This document shows positions 1-6,957 of a stretch of 37,638 nucleotides of DNA, in pieces. Each line of letters opens with the position of its first letter. The first letter of the stretch is position 1. Below the pieces are notes generated by a model, which did not search any database, was not told the DNA's origin, and saw nothing but the letters and a program-made list of their open reading frames with translations. Made by a program: the position numbers and the translations under genes. Source of the DNA: Rugamonas sp. GTDB taxonomy: Bacteria > Pseudomonadota > Gammaproteobacteria > Burkholderiales > Burkholderiaceae_D. The stretch lies in contig NZ_JANXMI010000028.1 in NCBI RefSeq assembly GCF_025354735.1, forward strand, positions 1-37,638, read 5' to 3'.

Positions 1-23
1 AGGATAGGTTTCTAGAGGTACCC

Positions 24-854
24 TTAAGGAATGATGTTTTCTTTGGACTTCAATTTGTTAGCCATCTGCGTAATGTCGCGACCGACACCTCGATACCCGA
101 CGAACCGGCTAGATTCGTCAAAGATTGGTTCGCCACTCACCTGAAGATATTGCACGATTCCCTCGGGTGCTGTGCGGCTATAAATGAAATCAAGGAAAGG
201 TTTCCGCTCCGCAATATTTTGTTCTAACTGCGCCTTTTCGGCCGGGTCCCATCCCTTGCTATTGCTGTCGTGACCAATGCCCACCATATCGGTCACCGGG
301 CCGGACCAGTTAGTTAGCTTGCTATTGACGTCCTGTTCCCAGTACCAATCCGTCGACAGCTCGGCAAAACGCTGAAAGCGCGCTTCGCTAGCGCGGAGTT
401 CAGCAGTGCGTTGGATCACAGTTTCTTCCAGATGCTGGTTGTAACGGTTGAGTTGGCGATGCAACAGACGCACCTCCAGCATGTTGCGGATGCGCGTTTC
501 GACCTCAACCAATTCAAACGGTTTGCTGACGAAGTCTTTGGCTCCAGCTTGGAGAGCGTGCAGCTTATGGCTTGGTTGTGCTGTGATGACGAGCACCGGT
601 ACGTATCCGTCAGGTTCGATGGCTTTAAGTGCTTCCAATACCTGAAACCCACTCATGCCCGGCATTTGCAAATCAAGCAGGATCAGGTCGTAATGATGTT
701 CCTGATGCATAGCGCAGACCGCAAACGGATCAGTTGTACCAGTGACTTGTGTATAACCTGCGTTACTGAGCACCTGCTCAAGCAACAATACGTTCGCTTC
801 TTGATCATCAACAATCAATATGCTTGCGCCGAGAAGGTCAGGTGAATTAATCAT
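24..854 (-). CDS. Response regulator with C-terminal PAS domain
   Basis: A 276-residue cytoplasmic signalling protein. A receiver domain occupies about residues 10-130, with acidic pair D16/D17, phospho-acceptor D61 in the motif LILLDLQMPG and the conserved SKPF lysine. A short coiled coil (about 130-160) leads into a PAS/PAC domain (about 165-265) containing DWYWEQD and ending in YRGVGRDITQ. No GGDEF, EAL or DNA-binding domain follows; the frame stops a few residues after the PAC motif. The ATG at 854 is preferred over the upstream start at 881 because it overlaps the end of the preceding kinase gene by 8 bases, as expected for translational coupling. It is probably the phosphotransfer partner of that kinase. 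The short C-terminus may mean that a diguanylate cyclase output domain was lost. Confidence 0.85.
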   Translation of the reverse strand: MINSPDLLGASILIVDDQEANVLLLEQVLSNAGYTQVTGTTDPFAVCAMHQEHHYDLILLDLQMPGMSGFQVLEALKAIEPDGYVPVLVITAQPSHKLHALQAGAKDFVSKPFELVEVETRIRNMLEVRLLHRQLNRYNQHLEETVIQRTAELRASEARFQRFAELSTDWYWEQDVNSKLTNWSGPVTDMVGIGHDSNSKGWDPAEKAQLEQNIAERKPFLDFIYSRTAPEGIVQYLQVSGEPIFDESSRFVGYRGVGRDITQMANKLKSKENIIP

Positions 855-2547
855 GAATAGCCCTTGTATGGTCAGCTGCAAAATTTAGAGCAAGATCCAG
901 AGCCTCCATGAACTCGACCACTTTGATTGGTTTCGTCAGATATCGGAAAAATCCGGCTTCAATCCCTTTTTCTATATCTCGCGGCATAGCGTTCGCAGAC
1001 AACGCCAACACGGGAATATGTGCGGCCTCGACCGACTCCTGCAATAATTTTAGACAGCCATAACCATTCATACCCGGCAGATTTATATCCATTAAAATAA
1101 CGTCTGGAGAGTAGTTACGCGCCAACTGTACGCCCGTGTGACCATCGGTAGCAGTCAATAGCTTTAGGTTAGATCGTCTCGCAACCAATTGCTCTACCAA
1201 AATGAGATTGGCAGGATTGTCTTCCACGTAAAGTACCGTACGCATTGGTGCGTGTTCATCAGTAATGCCCAAATTGGCTAAATTTAGGATGGCGGCCTCT
1301 AGAGTCGGTTTTTCAGTGGCGGTCAAATTAATCCAGAACGTCGTGCCGATACCCGCTTCGCTTTCAACGCCTATCGCACCACCCATGAGTTCTACCAACT
1401 GCTTAGTCACGACCAAGCCAATGCCGGTGCCTTCTTCGAGGCCATGCTCTCGGCCCAAACGGTTAAAGGGTTGAAATAGTTGATCGAGTTGCTCCGCACT
1501 CAAACCGAAACCAGAGTCGGTGATTCGGATATGCACTTGCCGGGTATTGCCTGCAGCCACTTCGGCGCTAATCGTAATGCTGCCCCCGTTACGATTGTAC
1601 TTAATAGCATTCGATAAAAGATTAATTAGAACCTGCTTTAGGCGAGTACGGTCTGCATGTACGAAGAATGGCTGATCCATGTTCATGAAACGCATGTTGA
1701 TACCGCGCTTTTCTGCCTGCGGCCCCATCATCGCCTCGCAATCCTTGAACACTTCTGACAAGCCCATTGCCTCCTGCGACATCATTACCTTGCCCGATTC
1801 GACCATTGCTAAGTCGAGTATCTCGTTAATCAACTGCAACAAATACCAGCCACCCTTAAGGATTTGGTCAAGCGAGCGCTGCTGCGCTACGCTCGGCGGT
1901 GGCTTTTCAGACGCCAATAGCTGTGCGAACCCCAATACAGCGTTCAGTGGTGTCCGGAGTTCGTGACTCATACTCGACAGGAACTCAGACTTGGCGCGAT
2001 TGGCCTTTTCAGCTGCGGCTCGTGCCGCTTCCAGTTCTTTATTAGTCTCTCGCAAGGCGTCCTGCTGTTCACGCAGTAGCGCATCAAGTTTTTCCTGCTC
2101 CGCTTGTACTTGCTTGCGCGCAGTGTTGTCAGTCCCCATCAACAGATAGCCGATAATCTTCTGGTCACTATCGCGCAGCGCAATAACGGATACGATAGCC
2201 GGCAGGCGGCTGCCATCCTTACGTACGAAGGTCAGCTCATAGCTGTCTTCAATACCGCGCGTCGCCTTGAAAACAAGAGCCTGAAAGCCAGGTTCTACCA
2301 CGCAGCCGAATTCCAGACTCAACGCCTGGGCACGCACTATAATTTCTGATGCATCGGAGATGACGGCCGGCGAAATGAGGTTTACAACCTCTGTTGCACT
2401 GTAGCCGAGCATGCGTTCTGCTCCAAGGTTGAATATCTGGATAACACCTTGTGCATCGGTGGCTATACTGGAGAAGTTAGGGATGTTGTGAATCGCCAAC
2501 TGGAGTGCCTCAGCCTTTAATAGGGCTGCATTAGGTAAATCGGTCAT
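847..2547 (-). CDS. Hybrid sensor histidine kinase (PAS-HisKA-HATPase-REC)
   Basis: A 566-residue kinase with no membrane segment, so probably cytoplasmic. An N-terminal PAS domain (about 15-145) is followed by a coiled coil (about 145-190), then the HisKA domain with phospho-accepting H195 in SHELRTPLN. The ATPase domain shows the N box (LLSNAIKYN, about 312-320), G1 (DSGFG) and G2 (GTGIGL). A C-terminal receiver (about 435-555) has D487 in VILMDINLPG. All catalytic features are present. The ATG at 2547 follows an AAGGA ribosome site, and its gene begins only 2 bases after the stop of the Crp-family regulator. The order regulator, kinase, response regulator points to one operon and one pathway. 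The signal sensed by the PAS domain cannot be read from the sequence. Confidence 0.92.
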   Translation of the reverse strand: MTDLPNAALLKAEALQLAIHNIPNFSSIATDAQGVIQIFNLGAERMLGYSATEVVNLISPAVISDASEIIVRAQALSLEFGCVVEPGFQALVFKATRGIEDSYELTFVRKDGSRLPAIVSVIALRDSDQKIIGYLLMGTDNTARKQVQAEQEKLDALLREQQDALRETNKELEAARAAAEKANRAKSEFLSSMSHELRTPLNAVLGFAQLLASEKPPPSVAQQRSLDQILKGGWYLLQLINEILDLAMVESGKVMMSQEAMGLSEVFKDCEAMMGPQAEKRGINMRFMNMDQPFFVHADRTRLKQVLINLLSNAIKYNRNGGSITISAEVAAGNTRQVHIRITDSGFGLSAEQLDQLFQPFNRLGREHGLEEGTGIGLVVTKQLVELMGGAIGVESEAGIGTTFWINLTATEKPTLEAAILNLANLGITDEHAPMRTVLYVEDNPANLILVEQLVARRSNLKLLTATDGHTGVQLARNYSPDVILMDINLPGMNGYGCLKLLQESVEAAHIPVLALSANAMPRDIEKGIEAGFFRYLTKPIKVVEFMEALDLALNFAADHTRAIHD

Positions 2548-2549
2548 AG

Positions 2550-3272
2550 TTATCCTTGGCGCTGCTGAACGTCAGACAGCAACCGTGCAAATTCTTTATT
2601 TACAACAGAGTAGCACTCACAGGTCGTCTTCTCCAGCCCTGATCGGTCGATGACACTGATATGGCCCCGACGGCAACTGATGTAGCCATACTTCTGTAAA
2701 TTACCAGCGGCGACGGTTACACCTTCGCGCCGCACACCGAGCATATTAGCAATCAATTCCTGTGTCATGACAAACTCGCTACCATCTAGGCGATCAAGCG
2801 TCAGAAGCAACCACCGACATAGTTGCTGTTCCACTGTGTGATGACGGTTACACACTGCCGTTTGCGACATCTGAGTCAACAAGGCCTGTGTGTATCGCAA
2901 TAGCAGCCGCATCACCGGCCCTGCGCGGTTGAATTCTTCCATTAAAATGTGAGACTTTAAGCGGTAGCCATGGCCGCCTGTCTGAACTACTGCACGGCTT
3001 GGCGTTGTATCGCCGCCCATGAATAGTGAAATTCCCACGATGCCTTCGTTACCGACACCGGCGATTTCCGATGAGTTACCATTTTCCAGCACATAATGCA
3101 GCGAAACGATGGCCGAGGTAGGGAAATAAACGTAATTATGCTTAGCGCCAGATTCATACATTACGTCACCTAGTCGCATTAACTGCGGCTCTAGATACTG
3201 GGCGATGCGCTGGAAATCACTGTCAATCATGGCAGCGAGCAGGCGGTTTTGATTAGGATTGTTAAGACGCAC
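2550..3272 (-). CDS. Crp/Fnr-family transcriptional regulator
   Basis: About 240 residues: an N-terminal cyclic-nucleotide-binding-type beta barrel (about 15-135, with YFPTSAIVSL and GNEGIVG) and a C-terminal winged helix (about 150-220) whose recognition region reads MTQELIANMLGVRREGV. It lacks the cysteine cluster of true FNR and resembles the Crp-like regulators common in rhizobia and Burkholderiales. Two GTG codons compete as start (3278 and 3272). An AAGG site is 5 bases before the second, so 3272 is chosen, but 3278 cannot be excluded. It is the first gene of a three-gene operon with the kinase and response regulator. The ligand is unknown. Confidence 0.88.
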   Translation of the reverse strand: MRLNNPNQNRLLAAMIDSDFQRIAQYLEPQLMRLGDVMYESGAKHNYVYFPTSAIVSLHYVLENGNSSEIAGVGNEGIVGISLFMGGDTTPSRAVVQTGGHGYRLKSHILMEEFNRAGPVMRLLLRYTQALLTQMSQTAVCNRHHTVEQQLCRWLLLTLDRLDGSEFVMTQELIANMLGVRREGVTVAAGNLQKYGYISCRRGHISVIDRSGLEKTTCECYSVVNKEFARLLSDVQQRQG

Positions 3273-3466
3273 AAACACCTTACGGATCTAATTGTTAGCT
3301 AGATGAGCTGTGAACACGGCCAACGACGGCCAGCCACTAAGATAACACAACTCGAAATGTGAGTGCTAGCCCCAGTGAGCTGATCATTTGGCAAGCAGGC
3401 GTCACGTTGTTAGGACAACAAGATTTACTGAATCAGGAGTTAGGTGTCCATGCTGCACGTACACGT

Positions 3467-3494
3467 AAATAAGCCCGCAGAAGCGGGCTTATTT
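3467..3494 (-). terminator. Perfect 12-bp hairpin, probable csp terminator
   Basis: Arms 3467-3478 and 3483-3494 are exactly complementary (AAATAAGCCCGC) around a 4-base loop. The GC core followed by a T-rich arm on either strand fits an intrinsic, possibly bidirectional, terminator. The only gene reading into it is csp, whose stop lies 283 bases upstream on the minus strand, so the csp message would carry a long 3' untranslated part. Confidence 0.75.
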
Positions 3495-3521
3495 ATTCAG
3501 TATGATGCATGACTCACTGAT

Positions 3522-3645
3522 CACCCCGGCTATCTGCCGGGTGTCATCAGACACCTGCCACCCGAACTATCTGCTCGGTGTGGCCGGTTAATATAAGCCA
3601 TTGTCCCGCTAAACCACTTTCTCCAGACCCTGGCTATCTGCCAAG
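3522..3645 (-). ncRNA. Three tandem small hairpins with an identical loop in the csp 3' region
   Basis: Three hairpins (3522-3543, 3557-3584, 3629-3645) all present the loop CTATCTG on the plus strand, CAGATAG on the minus strand. Their stems differ in sequence but keep pairing. Two positions that are A-C mismatches when read on the plus strand (3566/3574 and 3630/3644) become G-U pairs in the minus-strand RNA. This suggests that the functional RNA is made from the minus strand, that is, the csp transcript. A weaker fourth copy may lie at 3698-3711. Function is unknown; a protein-binding or stability element is possible. Confidence 0.45.
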
Positions 3646-3776
3646 TTTCCGAAGACGGTTGGAGGGGGGGCGGCGCAACAAGGCGCATGGTAATGCGACC
3701 TTCATCTGGGTGTAGCATGCCTTCAACGGCGAAGACTCTTCTCGCACGGAGATGCCGTGCACGGTTATACCACCGA

Positions 3777-3992
3777 TCAGGAAACAACCTGGATGTTGCC
3801 GGCTTTCTCGCCTTTAGGGCCAACGCTGCGCTCAAACGAGACGCGTTGGTTTTCTGACAGGCTCTTGAAGCCGTTCGATTGGATGTCACCAAAATGGGCG
3901 AAGAGATCAGCGCCGCCTGCGTCTGGCGTGATAAAGCCAAAGCCTTTAGCGTCGTTGAACCATTTAACAATACCGGTTTGTTGAATACTCAT
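3777..3992 (-). CDS. CspA-family cold-shock protein
   Basis: A 71-residue single-domain cold-shock protein, the usual family length. RNP1-like KGFGFITP and RNP2-like LFAHFGDI motifs are both present, as is the N-terminal [11 protein letters not shown]. Such proteins bind single-stranded RNA and DNA and act as RNA chaperones. The ATG at 3992 is chosen because AAGGGA lies 6-7 bases upstream and it matches the family start; the open frame upstream of it is not protein-like. The gene stands alone, diverges from the receiver gene at 4331 and is followed by a long structured 3' region ending in a terminator hairpin. Whether it is cold-induced cannot be told from sequence. Confidence 0.93.
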   Translation of the reverse strand: MSIQQTGIVKWFNDAKGFGFITPDAGGADLFAHFGDIQSNGFKSLSENQRVSFERSVGPKGEKAGNIQVVS

Positions 3993-4330
3993 GATTATCC
4001 CTTTGATTAAAATAATAGGCAACTTTGCCATAAAGGCACTTGAAACCAAGAATTAAAACCGAAGGATAAAACTGAACGACCGGAAGATGCAGCCATGCGG
4101 AATTGGGACCAACAAGATTACGACTTGATGCAAGTACAGACCGCAATATACATGAACTTCGTTCGATTTCCTACTTTTTTATTTATTTCCCCAAAGAATG
4201 AATTTGCAGATGGCAAACTGTACGCTAACGTACGTAGAAAACACAAAGCTTAGGTGATACTTTGAAGGGGTTTGCTTTCCCCCTAGCCGAGCATTTTTCT
4301 TTCGGTTTAAAGCAATAACCGGAGAAATAT
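3993..4330. promoter_or_regulatory. Divergent intergenic region between csp and the receiver/kinase operon
   Basis: 338 bases without a gene that should carry promoters for both directions. The csp side is AT-rich and long enough for a leader of the type found in cold-shock genes. Near the receiver gene there is a short inverted repeat GTACG-CTAA-CGTAC (4220-4233) and a GGGG/CCCC hairpin near 4270. No clear -35/-10 pair is recognised on either strand. Confidence 0.4.
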
Positions 4331-4723
4331 ATGATGATTTTAATTGTCGAAGATGACTTTGACCTGGCGGAAACCTGCTCAATGGTGCTGGAAGCTAGTG
4401 ATTTCGAGGTGCAGGTGGCGCATAGCGCTGAGGATGCATTGGAGAAAATGTCAGTACGCAAGCCTGACCTGCTAATTTCCGACTGCGTCCTACCTGGCCG
4501 TTCAGGCCTAGAGCTTAGCCAGCAAATACGTAGTCATCATGATCGCACCGTGTTACCGATTTTACTCATGAGTGGTTCGCTCCGCAATCAGGTTGCGCAC
4601 GGCGATAGCTTTGACGGCTTCCTAAATAAGCCCTTTTTAGCTGAAGCTCTCCAGGCAGAGGTCAGCCGGCTTTTACAGCCTGTTCGCCAAAACGTAACTA
4701 ATTCAGCGGGCGGCAACTCATGA
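4331..4723 (+). CDS. Single-domain response regulator (receiver only)
   Basis: A 130-residue stand-alone receiver. Acidic residues E7/D8/D9, phospho-acceptor D51 (LLISDCVLPG), the switch serine in LLMSGS and the conserved lysine in FLNKPF are all present. There is no output domain, so it should act by phosphotransfer or by binding a partner protein. GGAGA at 4321-4325 serves the ATG at 4331 (an in-frame ATG at 4334 is equally close). Its stop overlaps the start of the following kinase by four bases (ATGA), indicating translational coupling and a shared pathway. Confidence 0.9.
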   Translation: MMILIVEDDFDLAETCSMVLEASDFEVQVAHSAEDALEKMSVRKPDLLISDCVLPGRSGLELSQQIRSHHDRTVLPILLMSGSLRNQVAHGDSFDGFLNKPFLAEALQAEVSRLLQPVRQNVTNSAGGNS

Positions 4724-5871
4724 AATTAGCTGCCTTCATCCTGGAAAATATGGAGCCGATATTAAATGAATGGGAAGAGTTTGCCTCTTCCCTAGCACCT
4801 CTCGAAGATGCGACCAAGATTGAGCTGCGCGATCATGCGGCAGCCGTGCTCAAGGTCATTGCGAAAGATCTGGAGACCCCGCAGGCGGAACATCAGAGCA
4901 TTGCAAAATCAAAGGGACAGGCCACCCCGCTCGGCGGCAATACCGCCGCGCAGTTGCACGCCGAAGAGCGAGTCGCTGCGGGCTTTTCCGGCGAGCAAGT
5001 GATGGCGGAATACCGGGCTCTTCGCTCCAGTGTGCTGCGTTTATGGGCGCATAATGCCGAGATAGCCACACCCAGTGGTATTCAGGACATGATCCGGTTC
5101 AACGAAGCGATCGACCAAGCGCAGACCGAATCGATGGCGCGTTATTCAAAAATGCTGCGGGAGGCACAAAACCTGTTTCTGGCCATTCTCGGGCATGATG
5201 TCCGCACGCCTTTGGGCGCAGTCAGCATGGGGGCGCAAGTATTGCTAATGGATCAGACATTGCCGTCCAAAGCACTCAAGGTAGGTTTGAGAATTCTCAA
5301 TAGCTCTAAACGGATGGATGCCATCGTGCGCGATCTGCTGGACTTTTCCACTACCCATTTGGGCGAGGGCATTCCAATTGATCCGCGTACTGTTGACCTG
5401 CTTGAGATCTGCCAGCACACGATTGACGAGGCTCGAACCTTCCATCCTGACAGACAATTCGAATTAAAGGCGGAAGGCAACCTTGTCGGTGCATGGGATG
5501 GCCAACGGTTAGGCCAAGCATTTTCAAACCTCATCTCCAATGCAATCCAGCACAGCACCCCAGAGAGTGCCATCAAAGTATCCATATCAGGAATGGACAA
5601 CCAAGTAGTATACGAGGTGCAAAATGATGCCGAAGCTTTCTCTCCGACAAAATTGCGCACCCTATTTGACCCGGTCAGACGTTTCGCGATCCGGCCCGCC
5701 AATGAACGTGTTGGGGCGCGCATGCAAAATCTGGGATTGGGTCTGTACGTGGTTAAGGAAATCGTCAATGCCCACGATGGCCAGATTTCTGTCACCTCTA
5801 GCAAAGAGCATGGTGTGACCTTTACTGTGCGCTTGCCACGTCAGGCTCCTCATCGCAGACTGGACGACTAA
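4720..5871 (+). CDS. Sensor histidine kinase with RsbRD-like N-terminal domain
   Basis: 383 residues, no membrane segments. The N-terminal 140 residues are all-helical and resemble the RsbRD_N sensor domain (start ILENMEPILNEWEEF, then the ERVAAGFSGEQVMAEYRALR helix). HisKA carries H159 in LAILGHDVRTPLG. The ATPase domain has a good N box (FSNLISNAIQHS) and G2 (NLGLGLYVV), but the G1 position reads VQNDAEAFSP instead of DxGxG. That suggests altered nucleotide handling or a kinase/phosphatase bias. It overlaps the upstream receiver by four bases, and the receiver is the obvious partner. The sensed signal is unknown. Confidence 0.88.
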   Translation: MKLAAFILENMEPILNEWEEFASSLAPLEDATKIELRDHAAAVLKVIAKDLETPQAEHQSIAKSKGQATPLGGNTAAQLHAEERVAAGFSGEQVMAEYRALRSSVLRLWAHNAEIATPSGIQDMIRFNEAIDQAQTESMARYSKMLREAQNLFLAILGHDVRTPLGAVSMGAQVLLMDQTLPSKALKVGLRILNSSKRMDAIVRDLLDFSTTHLGEGIPIDPRTVDLLEICQHTIDEARTFHPDRQFELKAEGNLVGAWDGQRLGQAFSNLISNAIQHSTPESAIKVSISGMDNQVVYEVQNDAEAFSPTKLRTLFDPVRRFAIRPANERVGARMQNLGLGLYVVKEIVNAHDGQISVTSSKEHGVTFTVRLPRQAPHRRLDD

Positions 5872-6236
5872 ACGCGAACTGTTATTTCTATGATCGACTG
5901 CGCCCTCCTGCTGTTCATCAACGGCAGGGAAAATCCGCTGTCGAAGGTATGATGTCCCCAGTGTGTCCAGCCATAACCACAGGGCAACCGCTGGTAGCTA
6001 ATATAAACCGATAGTGCCACCTGTCGAAATGGTCCTAGCGGCGATCTGCGATTGAAGAGCTTTCAGTCAAGTTCAGATTCTATTAGTAGACAGTCAAAAA
6101 AATGTTTACAAAATGCAATTAGTAACCATTGTGGCTGACTGAGCCACTCCTGCGATGTACGAGGTCCCAAGGGCTGGATAGAATGTTTAAATATTGCAAA
6201 ATTGCAATACTTTTAAACCATTCTGGAGGTGATCCG
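5872..6236. other. Gene-poor gap before the tyrosine recombinase
   Basis: 365 bases with no credible gene. A GTGGCT/AGCCAC hairpin lies at 6131-6147, and an AT-rich patch around 6095-6125 may contain a promoter. A long inverted repeat at 6185-6218 directly precedes the recombinase ribosome site. The upstream extension of the recombinase frame to 6129 crosses these structures and lacks a ribosome site, so it is taken as non-coding. Confidence 0.5.
6185..6218 (+). promoter_or_regulatory. Long inverted repeat upstream of the tyrosine recombinase
   Basis: The core is perfect: TATTGCAA (6192-6199), two bases, TTGCAATA (6202-6209). It is flanked by GTTTAAA (6185-6191) and its complement TTTAAAC (6212-6218), offset by two extra bases. 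It ends 7 bases before the GGAGGT ribosome site. The size and symmetry fit an operator for a dimeric regulator or a recombinase core site with two binding arms. Confidence 0.5.
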
Positions 6237-6830
6237 ATGCGGGAAGGTCAAGCGAAGGTACTGAGCGAGCGGCAGCTGTCCCGCGTCGTCAACGTGGTGA
6301 AGAAGAAGGCGCACGCCAAGCGAAACGTCGCGTTGCTCTACTGCTCATTTGGCCTCGGCCTACGTGCGAAGGAAATGGCCGCGCTGCGCATCAAGCATGT
6401 GCTCGGCGTCGATGGGAACCTGCTCGAAGAAGTGAACCTTACCGGCTCGATGACTAAAGGCAGCAAACAGCGCCATGCATACCTGACCAACCCAAAAGTG
6501 GTCGCGTCGATCCGTGAATTCATCGCAGACCGGCAGCAGCGCGAAGGCATCCTGTTCAACCTCGAAGCGCCGTTGTTCAAGTCACAGAAAGGCAGTTCGT
6601 TTTCGCCGAACAGCTTACAGCAGCTCTTTCATCGCATGTACACGGATGCAAAGTTACAAGGCGCATCCAGTCACAGCGGTCGTCGCACGTTCGCCACAAC
6701 GCTGATCGAAAAGGGCGTGGACATCAAGGCTGTGTCCACGCTGATGGGCCACTCGTCCATCGCCATGACCGCACAATACGTCGAGGACAACCCTGTGCGT
6801 CTCAAGCAAATCTGTACAGACCTGTTCTAG
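6237..6830 (+). CDS. Small tyrosine recombinase / integrase (catalytic domain only)
   Basis: 197 residues. All catalytic residues of the family are visible: R43 (GLGLRAKEM), K74 (MTKGSK), H146-x-x-R149 (SSHSGRR), H172 (LMGHSS) and nucleophile Y181 (TAQYVEDN). The N-terminal core-binding domain of ordinary phage integrases is absent. The protein therefore resembles the small FimB/FimE-size recombinases more than a 300-400 residue integrase. The ATG at 6237 has a perfect GGAGGT six bases upstream, which decides the start over the longer open frame beginning at 6129. An inverted repeat precedes it and a hairpin repeat follows it, so it may act on nearby sites. The identity of its target is inference. 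Confidence 0.88.
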   Translation: MREGQAKVLSERQLSRVVNVVKKKAHAKRNVALLYCSFGLGLRAKEMAALRIKHVLGVDGNLLEEVNLTGSMTKGSKQRHAYLTNPKVVASIREFIADRQQREGILFNLEAPLFKSQKGSSFSPNSLQQLFHRMYTDAKLQGASSHSGRRTFATTLIEKGVDIKAVSTLMGHSSIAMTAQYVEDNPVRLKQICTDLF

Positions 6831-6837
6831 CCGTCGA

Positions 6838-6886
6838 GGACAACATGCTGCTTGTTTCTTCTATTTGTATGAGGAACGTGTTGTCC
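6838..6886. repeat. Hairpin repeat, copy 1 (between recombinase and PIN gene)
   Basis: Arms GGACAACA (6838-6845) and TGTTGTCC (6879-6886) are perfectly complementary around a 33-base spacer. The same arms, and a similar left inner part (CTGCTT followed by a pyrimidine-rich stretch), recur at 8022-8070 on the far side of the PIN gene, in the same orientation. There is no T-run, so it is not an ordinary intrinsic terminator. Confidence 0.6.
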
Positions 6887-6957
6887 CCGGCATCGCGAAA
6901 TCGTGACCTCGTCTGTGCGACAATTCGTTGCAACAACATCACCAGAGTAGGCACAGT

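Larger units (their letters stand above)
3279..3776. other. Intergenic region holding the csp 3' region and the Crp-regulator promoter region
   Basis: About 500 bases with no convincing gene. The part next to 3279 should hold the promoter of the Crp-type regulator operon; it is AT-rich and contains a TGATCA palindrome near 3380, but no convincing promoter boxes. The rest holds a strong hairpin at 3467-3494, three small hairpins with a shared loop (3522-3645), and a CCGTGCACGG palindrome at 3755-3764, all downstream of csp. A 146-codon open frame here overlaps csp in another frame and lacks a ribosome site, so it is not called. Confidence 0.6.

Noticed and set aside
3530-3970. 146-codon open frame overlapping csp on the minus strand
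   Set aside because: It overlaps csp in a different frame, has no ribosome site, and its 3' half coincides with the hairpin set. Arg/Ser-rich composition looks like read-through of structured DNA.
6129-6236. 36-residue N-terminal extension of the tyrosine recombinase
   Set aside because: A perfect ribosome site lies before the internal ATG at 6237, and the extension crosses an inverted repeat and an AT-rich patch.
6838-6886. attC site of a classical integron
   Set aside because: The arms do not match the usual RYYYAAC/GTTRRRY core, and the recombinase is far shorter than an integron integrase. Only the cassette-like arrangement is kept as a finding.
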